Shown piece by piece: positions 52,271-60,454 of a stretch of DNA of 64,000 bases; positions within the stretch are counted from its first letter, which is position 1, and each line of letters starts with the position of its first letter. The DNA is taken from contig NZ_LT904904.1 of NCBI RefSeq assembly GCF_900199725.1, forward strand, positions 2,456,074 through 2,520,073, given 5' to 3'. Position numbers and translations under genes: made by a program. The stretch is from Cytobacillus massiliigabonensis. Its GTDB lineage: Bacteria; Bacillota; Bacilli; Bacillales; Cytobacillaceae. The notes under the pieces were generated by a model, which had not been told where the DNA came from, did not search any database, and saw only the letters and a program-made list of their open reading frames with translations.

Positions 52271-52315
52271 ATGACACACGCAATGAGACTAAGATTCCAA
52301 TCTTTGAACAAGTAA
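52271..52315 (+). CDS. Macrolide-type leader peptide (RLR arrest motif)
   Basis: A 14-residue uORF, MTHAMRLRFQSLNK, behind AGGAGGA. It closely resembles the ErmD-type leader and contains the R-L-R arrest motif that stalls ribosomes when a macrolide occupies the exit tunnel. It is followed by hairpins and two terminators in the same leader. Confidence 0.9.
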   Translation: MTHAMRLRFQSLNK

Positions 52316-52414
52316 TTGAATATGTTCAGGAACTCTGTTAGTGAATGCAGAGTAAATGGGAATAGTCTGTCCATTTTTAATGATCTTCATTTCGAATATA
52401 TTTATGTGTTATGA

Positions 52415-52446
52415 AGAAAGGCGGGTCGTTCTGCCTTTCTTTTTTA
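52415..52446 (+). terminator. Leader terminator 1
   Basis: AGAAAGGC (52415-52422) and GCCTTTCT (52433-52440) form eight perfect pairs with a ten-base loop, then six T. It lies about 180 bases into the leader, after the first uORF. Confidence 0.85.
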
Positions 52447-52482
52447 AATGTAAAGATAGACTAAATCCTTTTACTCAAAAAT

Positions 52483-52514
52483 CACAGGCAGACGTCTGTG
52501 TTTTTTTATTTTAA
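52483..52514 (+). terminator. Leader terminator 2
   Basis: Bases 52483-52500 fold into a seven-pair stem (one G-U) with loop AGAC, followed by TTTTTTTATTTT. It is a second point at which the leader transcript could be cut short. Confidence 0.82.
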
Positions 52515-52534
52515 TATTGAAGGAGAGGAAAGAG

Positions 52535-52558
52535 ATGCAATTTTTATTGTTTCATTGA
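52535..52558 (+). CDS. Second leader peptide, 7 residues
   Basis: uORF MQFLLFH behind a strong AAGGAGAGG, stopping at TGA 52556-52558. Its last codons overlap the first arm of the hairpin that precedes the ABC-F ribosome site, so a ribosome paused there would open that hairpin. Confidence 0.72.
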   Translation: MQFLLFH

Positions 52559-52625
52559 TACGAGCTTGAAATAGAAGCTCGTATCGATCCTAGCTATCGA
52601 TACGAAATCCAAAAAATTTCGGAGG
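52554..52625 (+). promoter_or_regulatory. Erm-like four-segment translational attenuator
   Basis: Arm 1 (GATACGAGCTT, 52557-52567) pairs with arm 2 (AAGCTCGTATC, 52575-52585), extendable to 14 pairs. Arm 2 (CGTATCGAT, 52580-52588) also pairs with arm 3 (ATCGATACG, 52596-52604). Arm 3 (CGAAAT, 52603-52608) pairs with arm 4 (ATTTCG, 52616-52621), which abuts the GGAGG ribosome site. 1:2 with 3:4 is the closed state; 2:3 is the open state. A ribosome stalled in the second uORF would cover arm 1 and open the switch. Confidence 0.78.
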
Positions 52626-52633
52626 TAGCGAAA

Positions 52634-54088
52634 ATGGAACAAATATGTTTTGAAATAGAAAATGTTGAAGTAACTTATTTAGATAAAGAAATATTGAAGA
52701 TTGACAGATTAGCAGTCCATCAATTTGACCGCATTGGCATTGTTGGAAAAAATGGTGCGGGGAAGAGTACATTAATCAAGTTATTATCTGGAAAAATATC
52801 TCCAACAAGTGGAAGAGTGAATCGGTACATTGATTGTGGATTATTTGAACAGCTTGAAGCTCCAGCAAAAGCAGAAGCAGATGTATCCTTACTAGGAAAA
52901 CTGGCAGTTCCGAAACATTCAGAACGATTAAGCGGCGGGGAGCAAACAAGGCTAAAACTTGCCCAATTGTTTACTCACTATTATGAAGCTTTATTAATCG
53001 ACGAGCCAACAACACACTTGGATCAAAAGGGGATTTCATTTCTTCTCGAAGAGCTAGAATATTACTATGGTGCACTTGTGTTAATTAGTCATGATCGCAG
53101 TGTTTTAGATAAACTTATCACCACCATTTGGGAAATAGAAGATGGAAAGGTGAATGTTTATACTGGAAATTATAGTGAATATATGCAGCAAAAGAAATTA
53201 GAGCGTGAACAGCAAAAACAAGCGCATGAACAATACATGAAGGAAAAGAGCCGACTTGAAAAAGCTGCACAAGAAAAAATGAAAAAGGCTGAAAAGATTG
53301 CTCAAGCAGGAAGTATGTCCAAGAAAGAAGCGAATGCAAAACCAAACAAGATGTTTATGACGAAATCAAAAGGAACAAGTCAAAAGGCAGTTCAGCGTGC
53401 AGCGAAAGCGATTGAACATCGAATGGAGAAACTTCAAGAAGTTGATGCAGTACAAGTGGAAAGAAAAGTCATCTTTCGTCAGTCTGAAACATTAGAATTG
53501 CATAATAAGTTTCCGATAATGGCTGACCAGCTCACTCTTCACGTGGCAGGTAAAGTATTATTGGAAAAGGTAAGTTTCCAACTGCCTCTAGGTAAAAAAA
53601 TTGCGATTACTGGCAGCAATGGCAGTGGAAAGAGTACACTGCTTCATCTGATTGCGAATAAGACGGAAGGAATTACAGTTTCTCCAAAAGCTAAGATTGG
53701 CTGCTTCCGCCAAATGAGCTATCAATTTTCAAGTAATGAAACAGTACTCCAGTTTTTGAAAAATCGTTCAGACTATGATGAAGGTTTTTTAAGAAGTGTA
53801 TTACATGCCATGCACTTTACGGGTACAGACATACGAAAAAGGGTGGAATCATTAAGTGGTGGAGAAGCGATTCGCCTCCAGCTTTGCCAGCTGTTTTTAG
53901 GGAAATATAATATCTTATTGTTAGACGAACCGACCAATTTTTTAGATGTACCTACTATTGAGGCATTAGAACAATTTATTGCTGCATATGAAGGAACGAT
54001 TATTTTTGTATCCCATGATCGTGCATTCATAAATAACACTGCAGACATTGAGTTTCATATTGCGAATAAAAAATTAAATCAAGTATAA
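52634..54088 (+). CDS. ABC-F ribosomal protection protein (Msr/Vga-like)
   Basis: A 484-residue soluble ABC-F protein with two ATPase domains and no membrane part. Domain 1 has Walker A GKNGAGKST (about 37-45) and signature LSGGEQTR; domain 2 has GSNGSGKST (about 326-334) and LSGGEAIR. Between them lies a Lys/Gln-rich linker (about 190-290) that in this family reaches the ribosomal P/E sites and dislodges drugs. Its length, and the lack of the C-terminal extension seen in VmlR, fit the Msr(A)-like group. ATG 52634 lies eight bases after GGAGG. The leader implies induction by ribosome-targeting antibiotics. Confidence 0.9.
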   Translation: MEQICFEIENVEVTYLDKEILKIDRLAVHQFDRIGIVGKNGAGKSTLIKLLSGKISPTSGRVNRYIDCGLFEQLEAPAKAEADVSLLGKLAVPKHSERLSGGEQTRLKLAQLFTHYYEALLIDEPTTHLDQKGISFLLEELEYYYGALVLISHDRSVLDKLITTIWEIEDGKVNVYTGNYSEYMQQKKLEREQQKQAHEQYMKEKSRLEKAAQEKMKKAEKIAQAGSMSKKEANAKPNKMFMTKSKGTSQKAVQRAAKAIEHRMEKLQEVDAVQVERKVIFRQSETLELHNKFPIMADQLTLHVAGKVLLEKVSFQLPLGKKIAITGSNGSGKSTLLHLIANKTEGITVSPKAKIGCFRQMSYQFSSNETVLQFLKNRSDYDEGFLRSVLHAMHFTGTDIRKRVESLSGGEAIRLQLCQLFLGKYNILLLDEPTNFLDVPTIEALEQFIAAYEGTIIFVSHDRAFINNTADIEFHIANKKLNQV

Positions 54089-54102
54089 TTGATTTTCTGA
54101 AG

Positions 54103-54135
54103 TAAGCTGCCTATCATGCAAGGTGGCTTATTTCT
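54103..54135 (+). terminator. Intrinsic terminator of the ABC-F gene
   Basis: TAAGCTGCC and GGTGGCTTA pair with two G-U pairs around a ten-base loop, then TTTCTTT. Confidence 0.75.
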
Positions 54136-54184
54136 TTATCTAAGGATTCATATAGGAAGCTATATCAAAAAGGAATAATTTCCC

Positions 54185-54239
54185 TTTACAACTCATTCAC
54201 ATGAGTGTAGAATTTCTATATACCTAAAAAAACTAGGTA
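54185..54239 (+). promoter_or_regulatory. padR promoter and operator
   Basis: TTTACA (54185-54190), a 17-base spacer and TAGAAT (54208-54213) make a good SigA promoter. TACCTA-7-TAGGTA (54221-54226 and 54234-54239) is a perfect inverted repeat at the transcription start. The same layout, with the same flanks, recurs before the gene at 55288. Confidence 0.8.
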
Positions 54240-54249
54240 GGTGAAAAAT

Positions 54250-54597
54250 ATGTTTAATCGTGAATTAGTAAAAGGCAGTACATCGCTCTTATTGCTTCAA
54301 TTGTTAGAGGAGCGGGACATGTATGGCTATGAACTTGTAAAAGAGCTAGAGAAACGAAGCGAGAATGAATTTTCAGTGAAAGAGGGAACTCTTTATCCAG
54401 CGCTTCATAAACTTGAAAAGCAGGAATACATTGAATGCTATTGGCAAGAACAGGAGAAGGGACCGGCTAGGAAGTATTATCGCATAACTGATGCTGGTAA
54501 GGAAATGCTCCTTGAAAAGACACGTGAATGGAATGATTTTGTTTCAGTGATGAACAGGCTGATTGGGAGAAAAAAACATGGAACGGCTGAAGAATGA
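54250..54597 (+). CDS. PadR-family transcriptional regulator
   Basis: A 115-residue winged-helix repressor. It opens with [20 protein letters not shown], followed by [14 protein letters not shown], the wing [18 protein letters not shown] and [17 protein letters not shown]; these are the PadR marks. ATG 54250 follows AGGTGA. It overlaps the next gene by 20 bases. It likely binds the inverted repeat at its own start and the matching one at 55251, so it would control both units. Confidence 0.9.
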   Translation: MFNRELVKGSTSLLLLQLLEERDMYGYELVKELEKRSENEFSVKEGTLYPALHKLEKQEYIECYWQEQEKGPARKYYRITDAGKEMLLEKTREWNDFVSVMNRLIGRKKHGTAEE

Positions 54598-55216
54598 GTT
54601 TTTGGAGGAGTTAGCTCAGAAGCTTATTGATCATCCAGATAAAGAATCGATATTGAACGATTATGATGTGCATCTTGATGATCTGCTTGTTACTCTATAC
54701 AAAGTCGAAAACGAATCAGAGCTGAGAGATCAAGTCTATTCTAGGTTCGGAACACCGAATGAGATAGCTGAAATGTGGAAAGAAGAACTGTCTGTTACTC
54801 CTAGTAAAATGAAATGGCTATTCGTTGCAGTAAATATATGTTTGTTTGCTGGAGGCGCGATCCTTACTATCGCGCATAATCTCCTTGATTGGCATTGGCT
54901 ATCTAATCTATGGACCCAATTAACTTCAATTCCAATCGTAATAGCACTGATATACGTATTCTTTTGGGCATTGTTAGGCTATGAAATTGGAAGAAGTTTC
55001 GGACATAAAGGCAGAAAGTTAATGAAAGGAACATTCTTGGTGGCTTTGCTTCCAAATATTCTCTTGATGATTTTAACGGTTTTCAATATCATTCCTCATG
55101 AATGGTTTAGTCCGCTGCTAACAGAAACGTTTATTGTTATCTGCATTCTTTTCACCATTCTTTTATACCCCATTTGTCTAATTAGTTACAGGTGGGGCAA
55201 AAAAGCTTCTGTATAA
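54578..55216 (+). CDS. DUF1700/HAAS-type membrane protein
   Basis: A 212-residue protein. The first 80 residues are a helical HAAS-like domain ([20 protein letters not shown], then DYDVHLDD and [13 protein letters not shown]), followed by four hydrophobic helices (about 85-105, 118-140, 155-175, 182-202). PadR genes paired with DUF1700 genes are common in Firmicutes, where the membrane protein is thought to work with the regulator. ATG 54578 lies inside the padR gene. A terminator follows. Confidence 0.83.
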   Translation: MERLKNEFLEELAQKLIDHPDKESILNDYDVHLDDLLVTLYKVENESELRDQVYSRFGTPNEIAEMWKEELSVTPSKMKWLFVAVNICLFAGGAILTIAHNLLDWHWLSNLWTQLTSIPIVIALIYVFFWALLGYEIGRSFGHKGRKLMKGTFLVALLPNILLMILTVFNIIPHEWFSPLLTETFIVICILFTILLYPICLISYRWGKKASV

Positions 55217-55228
55217 GCTTTTTTTTAA
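55198..55228 (+). terminator. Intrinsic terminator of the padR operon
   Basis: AAAAGCTT and AAGCTTTT pair around CTGTAT, then TTTT; it begins inside the last codons of the DUF1700 gene. Confidence 0.85.
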
Positions 55229-55230
55229 AC

Positions 55231-55269
55231 TTATACATAGAAATTCTATATATATAGAAAAACTATATG
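55231..55269 (+). promoter_or_regulatory. Second copy of the PadR-type operator
   Basis: TATATA-7-TATATG (55251-55256 and 55264-55269), with the spacer GAAAAAC, repeats the layout of 54221-54239. The surrounding 36 bases are largely identical to the padR start region, for example TAGAAxTTCTATATA followed by AAAAACTA. It lies just before the DUF4173 gene. Confidence 0.72.
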
Positions 55270-55287
55270 CATTTGGAGGTATTTGTT

Positions 55288-56748
55288 ATGGAATTGAAAA
55301 TAGAAAAGGCAGACTGGTTATTCTTTCTGTTATGTTTATTTGCAGGGGTACTTGCTGAAGAAGCATTTTTTAGGGAACAAATCGGCATCTCCTATTTTGT
55401 TTTTATAGCTGTTTTCTATACTATATTTTTTTGGAAGTTTCGTTCATTTTCGTTCTCTCATCAGCGAGTGGGGTATCTCATATTAATTTCAATCTGGATT
55501 TTAGCAGCAGGCTACTATTTACATGACACCGCTCTTTTCTATGCCCTGAATATACTTGTGATACCTTCCCTAGTGATCTTTCATTTAGCCTTAATAACCT
55601 CACCGAAGAAATTGGAGTGGAATAAGCTATTTTTCATTCTTTACACTGCTTTAAGACTTGGACAGGGAATTCGCTATGGAGGTATCTTCATTAGCTATCT
55701 TGCAAAAATATTAAACCGCAGCAGCAACCCAAAACAGTTTAATGTGTGGAAAAAAATTCTCATAGGTGTTGCTATCGCTATTCCCTTCTTATTTGTCGTT
55801 CTTAACCTGCTGATTTCAGCTGATGCCCAATTTGAAAAGCTTGTAAACAACCTCCCAAATTTGTTTAGCTTTCAGACAGAATATGTCTTCCGTGTTATTA
55901 TCATGCTTATTTATGGATTGGGATTTTTTGGGTTTATGCAAGTTCTTATACAAAAAAATGTCCAAATAGTAAAGAAAGAGGACACATTAAAGCTTCATCA
56001 AATGGATGGAATCATAACTTTGACTGTGCTATTCCTTTTGGATTTGGTCTATGTTTTATTTGTAATTGTCCAATTCAAATATTTCTTTAGCGGCACACTT
56101 GATGCTGGCTTCACTTATGCAGAATATGCTCGTCGGGGATTTTTCGAACTGCTATTTGTTACTCTAATTAACTTAACTGTAACAACAGGTGTGATTACTT
56201 TTACAAAGGGTGTTCAGGGAAAATTAAAAATTGTCATTCGTTTTTTCTTATCAGTACTCGTCTTATCAAGCGGTGTCCTGCTAATATCAGCATTTATGCG
56301 TATGTCGATGTATGAGGATGCATATGGCTTCACGTTTACAAGAGTTCTTGTCAATTCGTTTATGATTTTCCTGCTGGTCATTTTTGCCTACACACTTGTG
56401 AAGATCTGGCTGGATCGACTGTCTTTATTTCATTTTTATTTTATTGCATCCTTAATCTACTACGCCGGCATGAATATTATCAATTTTGACCAGATTGTGG
56501 TAGATCGTAATATCGCACGCTATGAGACAACAGGAAAAATTGATATTCATTATTTAAATAGCTTTTCATCAACAGGAGTCCTCGGACTAATAGAGCTTTA
56601 TGAAACAAACCCTGATGTACCAGGTTTAAAAGCATTACTAAAACAACGGAATGCAGAAAGAGAATATTTAAATCCAGATACATGGCAATCGCAAAATCTT
56701 GTGAGGGATAAAGCGTATAAAAGGCTGGGAGAGTTGGATTTAAAGTGA
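55288..56748 (+). CDS. DUF4173 multi-span membrane protein
   Basis: A 486-residue protein of about eleven hydrophobic helices with a short soluble C-terminus (RYETTGKIDIHYLNSFSSTG). The pattern LNLLISADAQFEKLVNNLP in mid-protein and the overall plan match DUF4173, whose function is unknown. ATG 55288 follows TTTGGAGG; the in-frame ATG at 55267 precedes that site. The gene has the same operator-like sequence as padR, so it is probably part of that regulon. Confidence 0.82.
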   Translation: MELKIEKADWLFFLLCLFAGVLAEEAFFREQIGISYFVFIAVFYTIFFWKFRSFSFSHQRVGYLILISIWILAAGYYLHDTALFYALNILVIPSLVIFHLALITSPKKLEWNKLFFILYTALRLGQGIRYGGIFISYLAKILNRSSNPKQFNVWKKILIGVAIAIPFLFVVLNLLISADAQFEKLVNNLPNLFSFQTEYVFRVIIMLIYGLGFFGFMQVLIQKNVQIVKKEDTLKLHQMDGIITLTVLFLLDLVYVLFVIVQFKYFFSGTLDAGFTYAEYARRGFFELLFVTLINLTVTTGVITFTKGVQGKLKIVIRFFLSVLVLSSGVLLISAFMRMSMYEDAYGFTFTRVLVNSFMIFLLVIFAYTLVKIWLDRLSLFHFYFIASLIYYAGMNIINFDQIVVDRNIARYETTGKIDIHYLNSFSSTGVLGLIELYETNPDVPGLKALLKQRNAEREYLNPDTWQSQNLVRDKAYKRLGELDLK

Positions 56749-56793
56749 TATTTCTCGGTAAAACTGAAAGAAAAGTAGTTTGAATCGTTTAAA

Positions 56794-56845
56794 AAGAAAG
56801 AACCCATTTTGATGATTTTTCTACAAAAAATGGATTCTTTCTTCT
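56794..56845. terminator. Bidirectional intrinsic terminator
   Basis: AAGAAAGAACCCATTTT and AAAATGGATTCTTTCTT pair with one mismatch; T and A runs flank both sides between converging genes. Confidence 0.85.
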
Positions 56846-56867
56846 TTCGCCTATTCATCTTAGATTA

Positions 56868-57749
56868 TCAATGTGATTGATATTCGTCTACGTTTATATG
56901 ATCAATAACCGAATTCATGTTATAAAAGTGGTCTATTTTCATCATATCATTTGATGTTAACTCTTGCTCGTTCTTTTCAATGAAATGCAGCCATTCCTCT
57001 TCTATTTTCTCTAATTGTTTTCCATAAATATCTTGCATCTTTTTTTCTAGTTGATCTTGATTGTATACCTGTTCAAACTTCTCTAGGCCATAGGAATCAA
57101 TTAAAAAGGTAATAAATGATCCTGCATGTGTGTAGCTAATCCATTGTAAGACGACATCCTCATATTCAACGAAAGGCGGGCGAAAAAAGAAATCATCGGT
57201 TGTTAGATCTATTAACTTATTTATAGGAATGATTTTCTCTTTATCCATCAAATAATTCATTACTTTATGAACAGGATAGCTTTGTTTTCCATATGTATTT
57301 TCCATATAAACTCCAAGTCCCTCCTGCGTGAGGTACCCCTTGCTATCATCAAAATTATTTCCATAGCCAAGTAGCGTGTGTGTCATTTCATGTACAAGAG
57401 GATATTTGCCATTTCTGACAGAATACAGTTTAATTTCAGATCTTAATCCCCATGAATTTTCATTCCCTTCTAATAAGAAAATATTTATTTTTTCAGACGG
57501 TGTATAGTCTGTTTTAATAAATTGATGAATGACTTTATAAGCATTTGAAATCTCTTTTTTAATGATATCAACTCTTTCTTCTGGGACACCTGCTGTATTA
57601 TAAATTTTAAATGATATTTTTCCATCTTCAGAGATTACGATATTATCTTGAACAGTTTTCTCTTTCTTTTTTTCTGTATCGATTACCGTACTATTCGAAC
57701 AGGCAGTAATCAATAGAATTGAGAATATAATCGTCATATACCTTAACAT
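56868..57749 (-). CDS. Lipoprotein with HExxH metalloprotease motif
   Basis: A 293-residue exported lipoprotein. The signal peptide ends in a lipobox LLITAC (Cys near residue 17), so it is anchored to the outer face of the membrane. The catalytic motif HEMTH lies near 140 and a Glu in YLTQEGLGVYME follows about 20 residues later, as in gluzincins. It therefore looks like a cell-surface zinc peptidase of the MA-clan type; the family is not otherwise recognised. I chose the ATG at 57749 (complement), about 12 bases after AGGAGA. Confidence 0.78.
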   Translation of the reverse strand: MLRYMTIIFSILLITACSNSTVIDTEKKKEKTVQDNIVISEDGKISFKIYNTAGVPEERVDIIKKEISNAYKVIHQFIKTDYTPSEKINIFLLEGNENSWGLRSEIKLYSVRNGKYPLVHEMTHTLLGYGNNFDDSKGYLTQEGLGVYMENTYGKQSYPVHKVMNYLMDKEKIIPINKLIDLTTDDFFFRPPFVEYEDVVLQWISYTHAGSFITFLIDSYGLEKFEQVYNQDQLEKKMQDIYGKQLEKIEEEWLHFIEKNEQELTSNDMMKIDHFYNMNSVIDHINVDEYQSH

Positions 57750-57890
57750 ATATATATACATCTCCTATTTCTTCATTGATATTATTTTTTGTAATTTTAG
57801 TATACAAGAAAAATATGGGTAAGGAGGAAAATAAAGCATTTATATAGAAGAGAAATTATGAAATATTATAAAAAGGAAAGTGAGAATGAT

Positions 57891-58379
57891 ATGAACATCC
57901 ATTTAGCAGAAGTAAACGAGGACAACTTTTGGCAAATCGTCAACTTAAAATCTGATCCAGATCAGGAAAAACAAATTCAAATATTTGAACGATGGGTAGG
58001 ATCGAATACCTTTTTCCTAGCAGCCAGTCAAGTTTATGGTTTTACCCCGAGAGCCATCTATGATGGAGAGAGGCTAATTGGATTTGCTTCACATGGTTTA
58101 AACAAGGAAACAGGAAGATATGAATTAATAAGCATCATGCTCGGCCATGCTTTTCAAGGTAAAGGGTATGGGGTACCAATTTTAAAAGCGATAGTTAATG
58201 AAATGATAGATTTATATTATTGCAAGGAGATATATTTGTCAGTCATTTATAATAATGAGGCAGCGAAACGAATATATGAAAAAGTTGGTTTTAAGCCGAC
58301 AGGTGAAGTGGAGCAAGGACATCACCCTGAGCCGGTTTACCGTTTAATAATCACAGAATACCAGAAAACATTAAAATGA
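57891..58379 (+). CDS. GNAT acetyltransferase, polyamine-acetyltransferase-like
   Basis: A 162-residue GNAT enzyme with acetyl-CoA loop FQGKGYGVPILKAIV (about 84-98) and the tail NNEAAKRIYEKVGFKPTGE. The N-terminus (MNIHLAEVNEDNFWQIVNLK) and the ARGxGY-like middle fit the spermidine/spermine acetyltransferase group (PaiA/BltD/SpeG-like) of Bacilli. The start may be ATG 57858 or 57891; the second matches the family's usual N-terminus better. It is closed by a very strong hairpin. Confidence 0.8.
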   Translation: MNIHLAEVNEDNFWQIVNLKSDPDQEKQIQIFERWVGSNTFFLAASQVYGFTPRAIYDGERLIGFASHGLNKETGRYELISIMLGHAFQGKGYGVPILKAIVNEMIDLYYCKEIYLSVIYNNEAAKRIYEKVGFKPTGEVEQGHHPEPVYRLIITEYQKTLK

Positions 58380-58406
58380 GGATGATTCCAATCATCCTCA
58401 TTTTCA
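58373..58406 (+). terminator. Strong intrinsic terminator
   Basis: AAAATGAGGATGATT and AATCATCCTCATTTT pair perfectly (15 pairs; the innermost form the loop), then T residues. The GNAT stop codon lies inside the first arm. Confidence 0.88.
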
Positions 58407-58547
58407 TGCTGTTTGTGCTTCCGATCCGCCAACATGAATAAATCGTCTAGCCGGTAAACTAGATTATCTAAAGGTACTGGTTTCCCATCTCTTTTATTTC
58501 AAGTACTTCAGGCGAACCGTGCTTATAATTAAAAAATTCTCCAAATA

Positions 58548-58574
58548 TGCAACTTTTTGCTATGCTAAAACGTG
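58548..58574 (+). promoter_or_regulatory. Probable SigM-type ECF promoter
   Basis: TGCAAC (58548-58553), a 17-base spacer beginning TTTTT, and CGTG (58571-58574) fit the ECF consensus TGAAAC-N16/17-CGTC, with two base changes. It stands right before the sigM-like gene, which suggests autoregulation. Confidence 0.7.
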
Positions 58575-58598
58575 GATAGGCTGAAAGGGGGCACAGCT

Positions 58599-59111
58599 TT
58601 GGAGTTAGATGAAGCATATGAGGTATATGTAAAGGATCTATACCGTTATTTGTTTTCCCTTTCAAAGGATCATTTTACAGCGGAAGACTTAGTACAAGAG
58701 GCGTTCTACCGTGCGTATATTCATTTAGGTGATAATGAAATCAATAATATTAAGGCATGGCTTTTTAAAGTGGCTTTCCATGCATTTATTGATTTTTCGA
58801 GGAGAAATAATCGATTAATTATCAGTGACAAAATCGAAAATATGAACAAAAATCGTATTACTCATGAAAAGGTTCCTGAGAATCGAATGTTAGAGAAGGA
58901 GAGCTTTCAACTCTTGATAGAAGATATTCATTCTTTAAAGGTAGCAGAAACACATGTGATCCTTTTATGTGATTTACATCAGTTAACTCTTAAAGAATCA
59001 GCAGAAATCCTTGATATGAATCTTAATACATTAAAAAGCCATCTTGTACGCGGCCGAAAAAAATTGATTGAAAGGGTAAAAGAAAGGAGGATGAATGATG
59101 AAAGAGGATAA
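58599..59111 (+). CDS. sigM: ECF sigma factor SigM
   Basis: A 170-residue ECF sigma factor. Region 2 has DLYRYLFSLSKDHFTAEDLV and QEAFYRAYIHLG; region 4 has LCDLHQLTLKESAEILDMNL and TLKSHLVRGRKKL. Sequence, and above all the order of the next two genes, equal the sigM-yhdL-yhdK operon of B. subtilis, where SigM answers cell-envelope stress. TTG 58599 follows AAAGGGGG. It overlaps yhdL by 14 bases. An ECF-type promoter lies just upstream. Confidence 0.85.
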   Translation: MELDEAYEVYVKDLYRYLFSLSKDHFTAEDLVQEAFYRAYIHLGDNEINNIKAWLFKVAFHAFIDFSRRNNRLIISDKIENMNKNRITHEKVPENRMLEKESFQLLIEDIHSLKVAETHVILLCDLHQLTLKESAEILDMNLNTLKSHLVRGRKKLIERVKERRMNDERG

Positions 59112-60120
59112 TCAGAAAGACAAAGAAATTTATCAATCGTATATTAATCATTCCATTCAGGACTTTGATAATAGCCAGCCCATTCATGAAAAGGATCAAA
59201 GATCTTTAATTAAAAAAGGAAAATACACGGCATTAGTCACTACGATTATGATAAGTCTTGCTATTCTGCTATTAATCATTCCTGTCATGACACTCGGATC
59301 TTATTTATACTATGCTATCGGCGGGAAGGCAAATCATTTAATAGAGATTGCCGCAAAAACAATCTATGTAACCGAGCCTAACATCAGCTTAGAGGAAATG
59401 GAATTGGAGGAACATATTAAATTCTTCTCAATGGATATTCAATTTGATGTATTTAAGCGAATTGGAAAAGAAGATTATAAAGCAGGGGAGTACCTGATTA
59501 ATTATGCATTTGATAAACCTAGATTTCCTGAGAGAACGATCCTATTGGATCGTCCATTGCCAAAGATAGCAAGCATGGATTCAAATCGCTTATTTCATCC
59601 AGATGCAGTTAAACCGCCAGGGCTTGAAGTTGAATGGGACTTATTAAAAAATCTGCCTGATGGGACAGTCAGTGAAGTTTATATCTCTTTAAGTAAATTA
59701 ATGAAGGCAAAAGATTTAGAAAAACAACTTGGCAAAAATGTAGAGGTGCGATGGGTTGCGGTTGATACTGGCCTTGAAGAAAAGCAAATAGATAAGGAAG
59801 GCTATCCAGTCGCTCCAATCGGCTATCCTTTACAGGTTGATCAGACCACCTGGTCACCTTTTAATGGACGTGACCAAACAAATGAAGAAGTATTTATGGA
59901 TATTCTCGAATTCCTGAGAAAAGATGAGGAGAACGCAGCGAAAATAGCAAGTGCTAAAACCCTTGCCTTAGAAGAAAGAGTCCCCTATTTAAAGAAAAAT
60001 GGAATTCACGTATACGGGGCTGTAGTGACAGGACCAACCCGAGAATTAAGAAAACTCCAAAAAAATGAAGCCATTCGAACAATGAAGGTAGGGGAAGTTA
60101 AACTATGGAATTGGAAGTAA
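59098..60120 (+). CDS. yhdL: Anti-SigM factor YhdL
   Basis: A 340-residue membrane protein with a cytosolic N-terminus of about 45 residues, one membrane helix (about 45-70, TTIMISLAILLLIIPVM) and a large extracytoplasmic domain of the sigma-factor-regulator type (WDLLKNLPDGTVSEVYISLS, RWVAVDTG, IHVYGAVVTGPT). In B. subtilis YhdL binds and holds SigM. The start is at ATG 59098 (or 59095), seven bases behind AAAGGAGG. It overlaps both neighbours, so stoichiometric co-expression is expected. Confidence 0.88.
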   Translation: MKEDNQKDKEIYQSYINHSIQDFDNSQPIHEKDQRSLIKKGKYTALVTTIMISLAILLLIIPVMTLGSYLYYAIGGKANHLIEIAAKTIYVTEPNISLEEMELEEHIKFFSMDIQFDVFKRIGKEDYKAGEYLINYAFDKPRFPERTILLDRPLPKIASMDSNRLFHPDAVKPPGLEVEWDLLKNLPDGTVSEVYISLSKLMKAKDLEKQLGKNVEVRWVAVDTGLEEKQIDKEGYPVAPIGYPLQVDQTTWSPFNGRDQTNEEVFMDILEFLRKDEENAAKIASAKTLALEERVPYLKKNGIHVYGAVVTGPTRELRKLQKNEAIRTMKVGEVKLWNWK

Positions 60121-60422
60121 AAAGCACAAAAAAGAAGCGTCAAAAGCAAAGAATTCCCTCTGTCACAGGTTTTCTTTCCTTTATTATAGCTATTTTTTCA
60201 CTTACCGGTTTAAATATTGCCTTGATAATGGATTATGATGAATTTCCAGATTTTTTCCTTATAAAACTGCCTTTAGTTGGTTTGATCTTAGGTGGAATTG
60301 GGCTTTTTACTCAGAAACGTTCAAGATTGTTTTCAATATGGGGAATACTCATATGCCTTTTCATATATATTTTTACTTTTTTGATGTTTGGACTGGCATG
60401 GAGCATCAACCCAAAACCATAA
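60105..60422 (+). CDS. yhdK: YhdK, anti-SigM partner membrane protein
   Basis: A 105-residue protein with three hydrophobic helices (about 20-40, 50-67, 76-98) and a basic N-terminus (KSTKKKRQKQR). Position and topology match YhdK of B. subtilis, which works with YhdL to restrain SigM. Its ATG lies 16 bases inside the end of yhdL. A terminator follows. Confidence 0.82.
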   Translation: MELEVKSTKKKRQKQRIPSVTGFLSFIIAIFSLTGLNIALIMDYDEFPDFFLIKLPLVGLILGGIGLFTQKRSRLFSIWGILICLFIYIFTFLMFGLAWSINPKP

Positions 60423-60423
60423 T

Positions 60424-60454
60424 AAATGGCAGGGAGATTTCCCTGCCATTTTAT
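60424..60454. terminator. Bidirectional intrinsic terminator
   Basis: AAATGGCAGGGA and TTCCCTGCCATTT pair with a three-base loop, and T runs flank both sides between converging genes. Confidence 0.9.
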
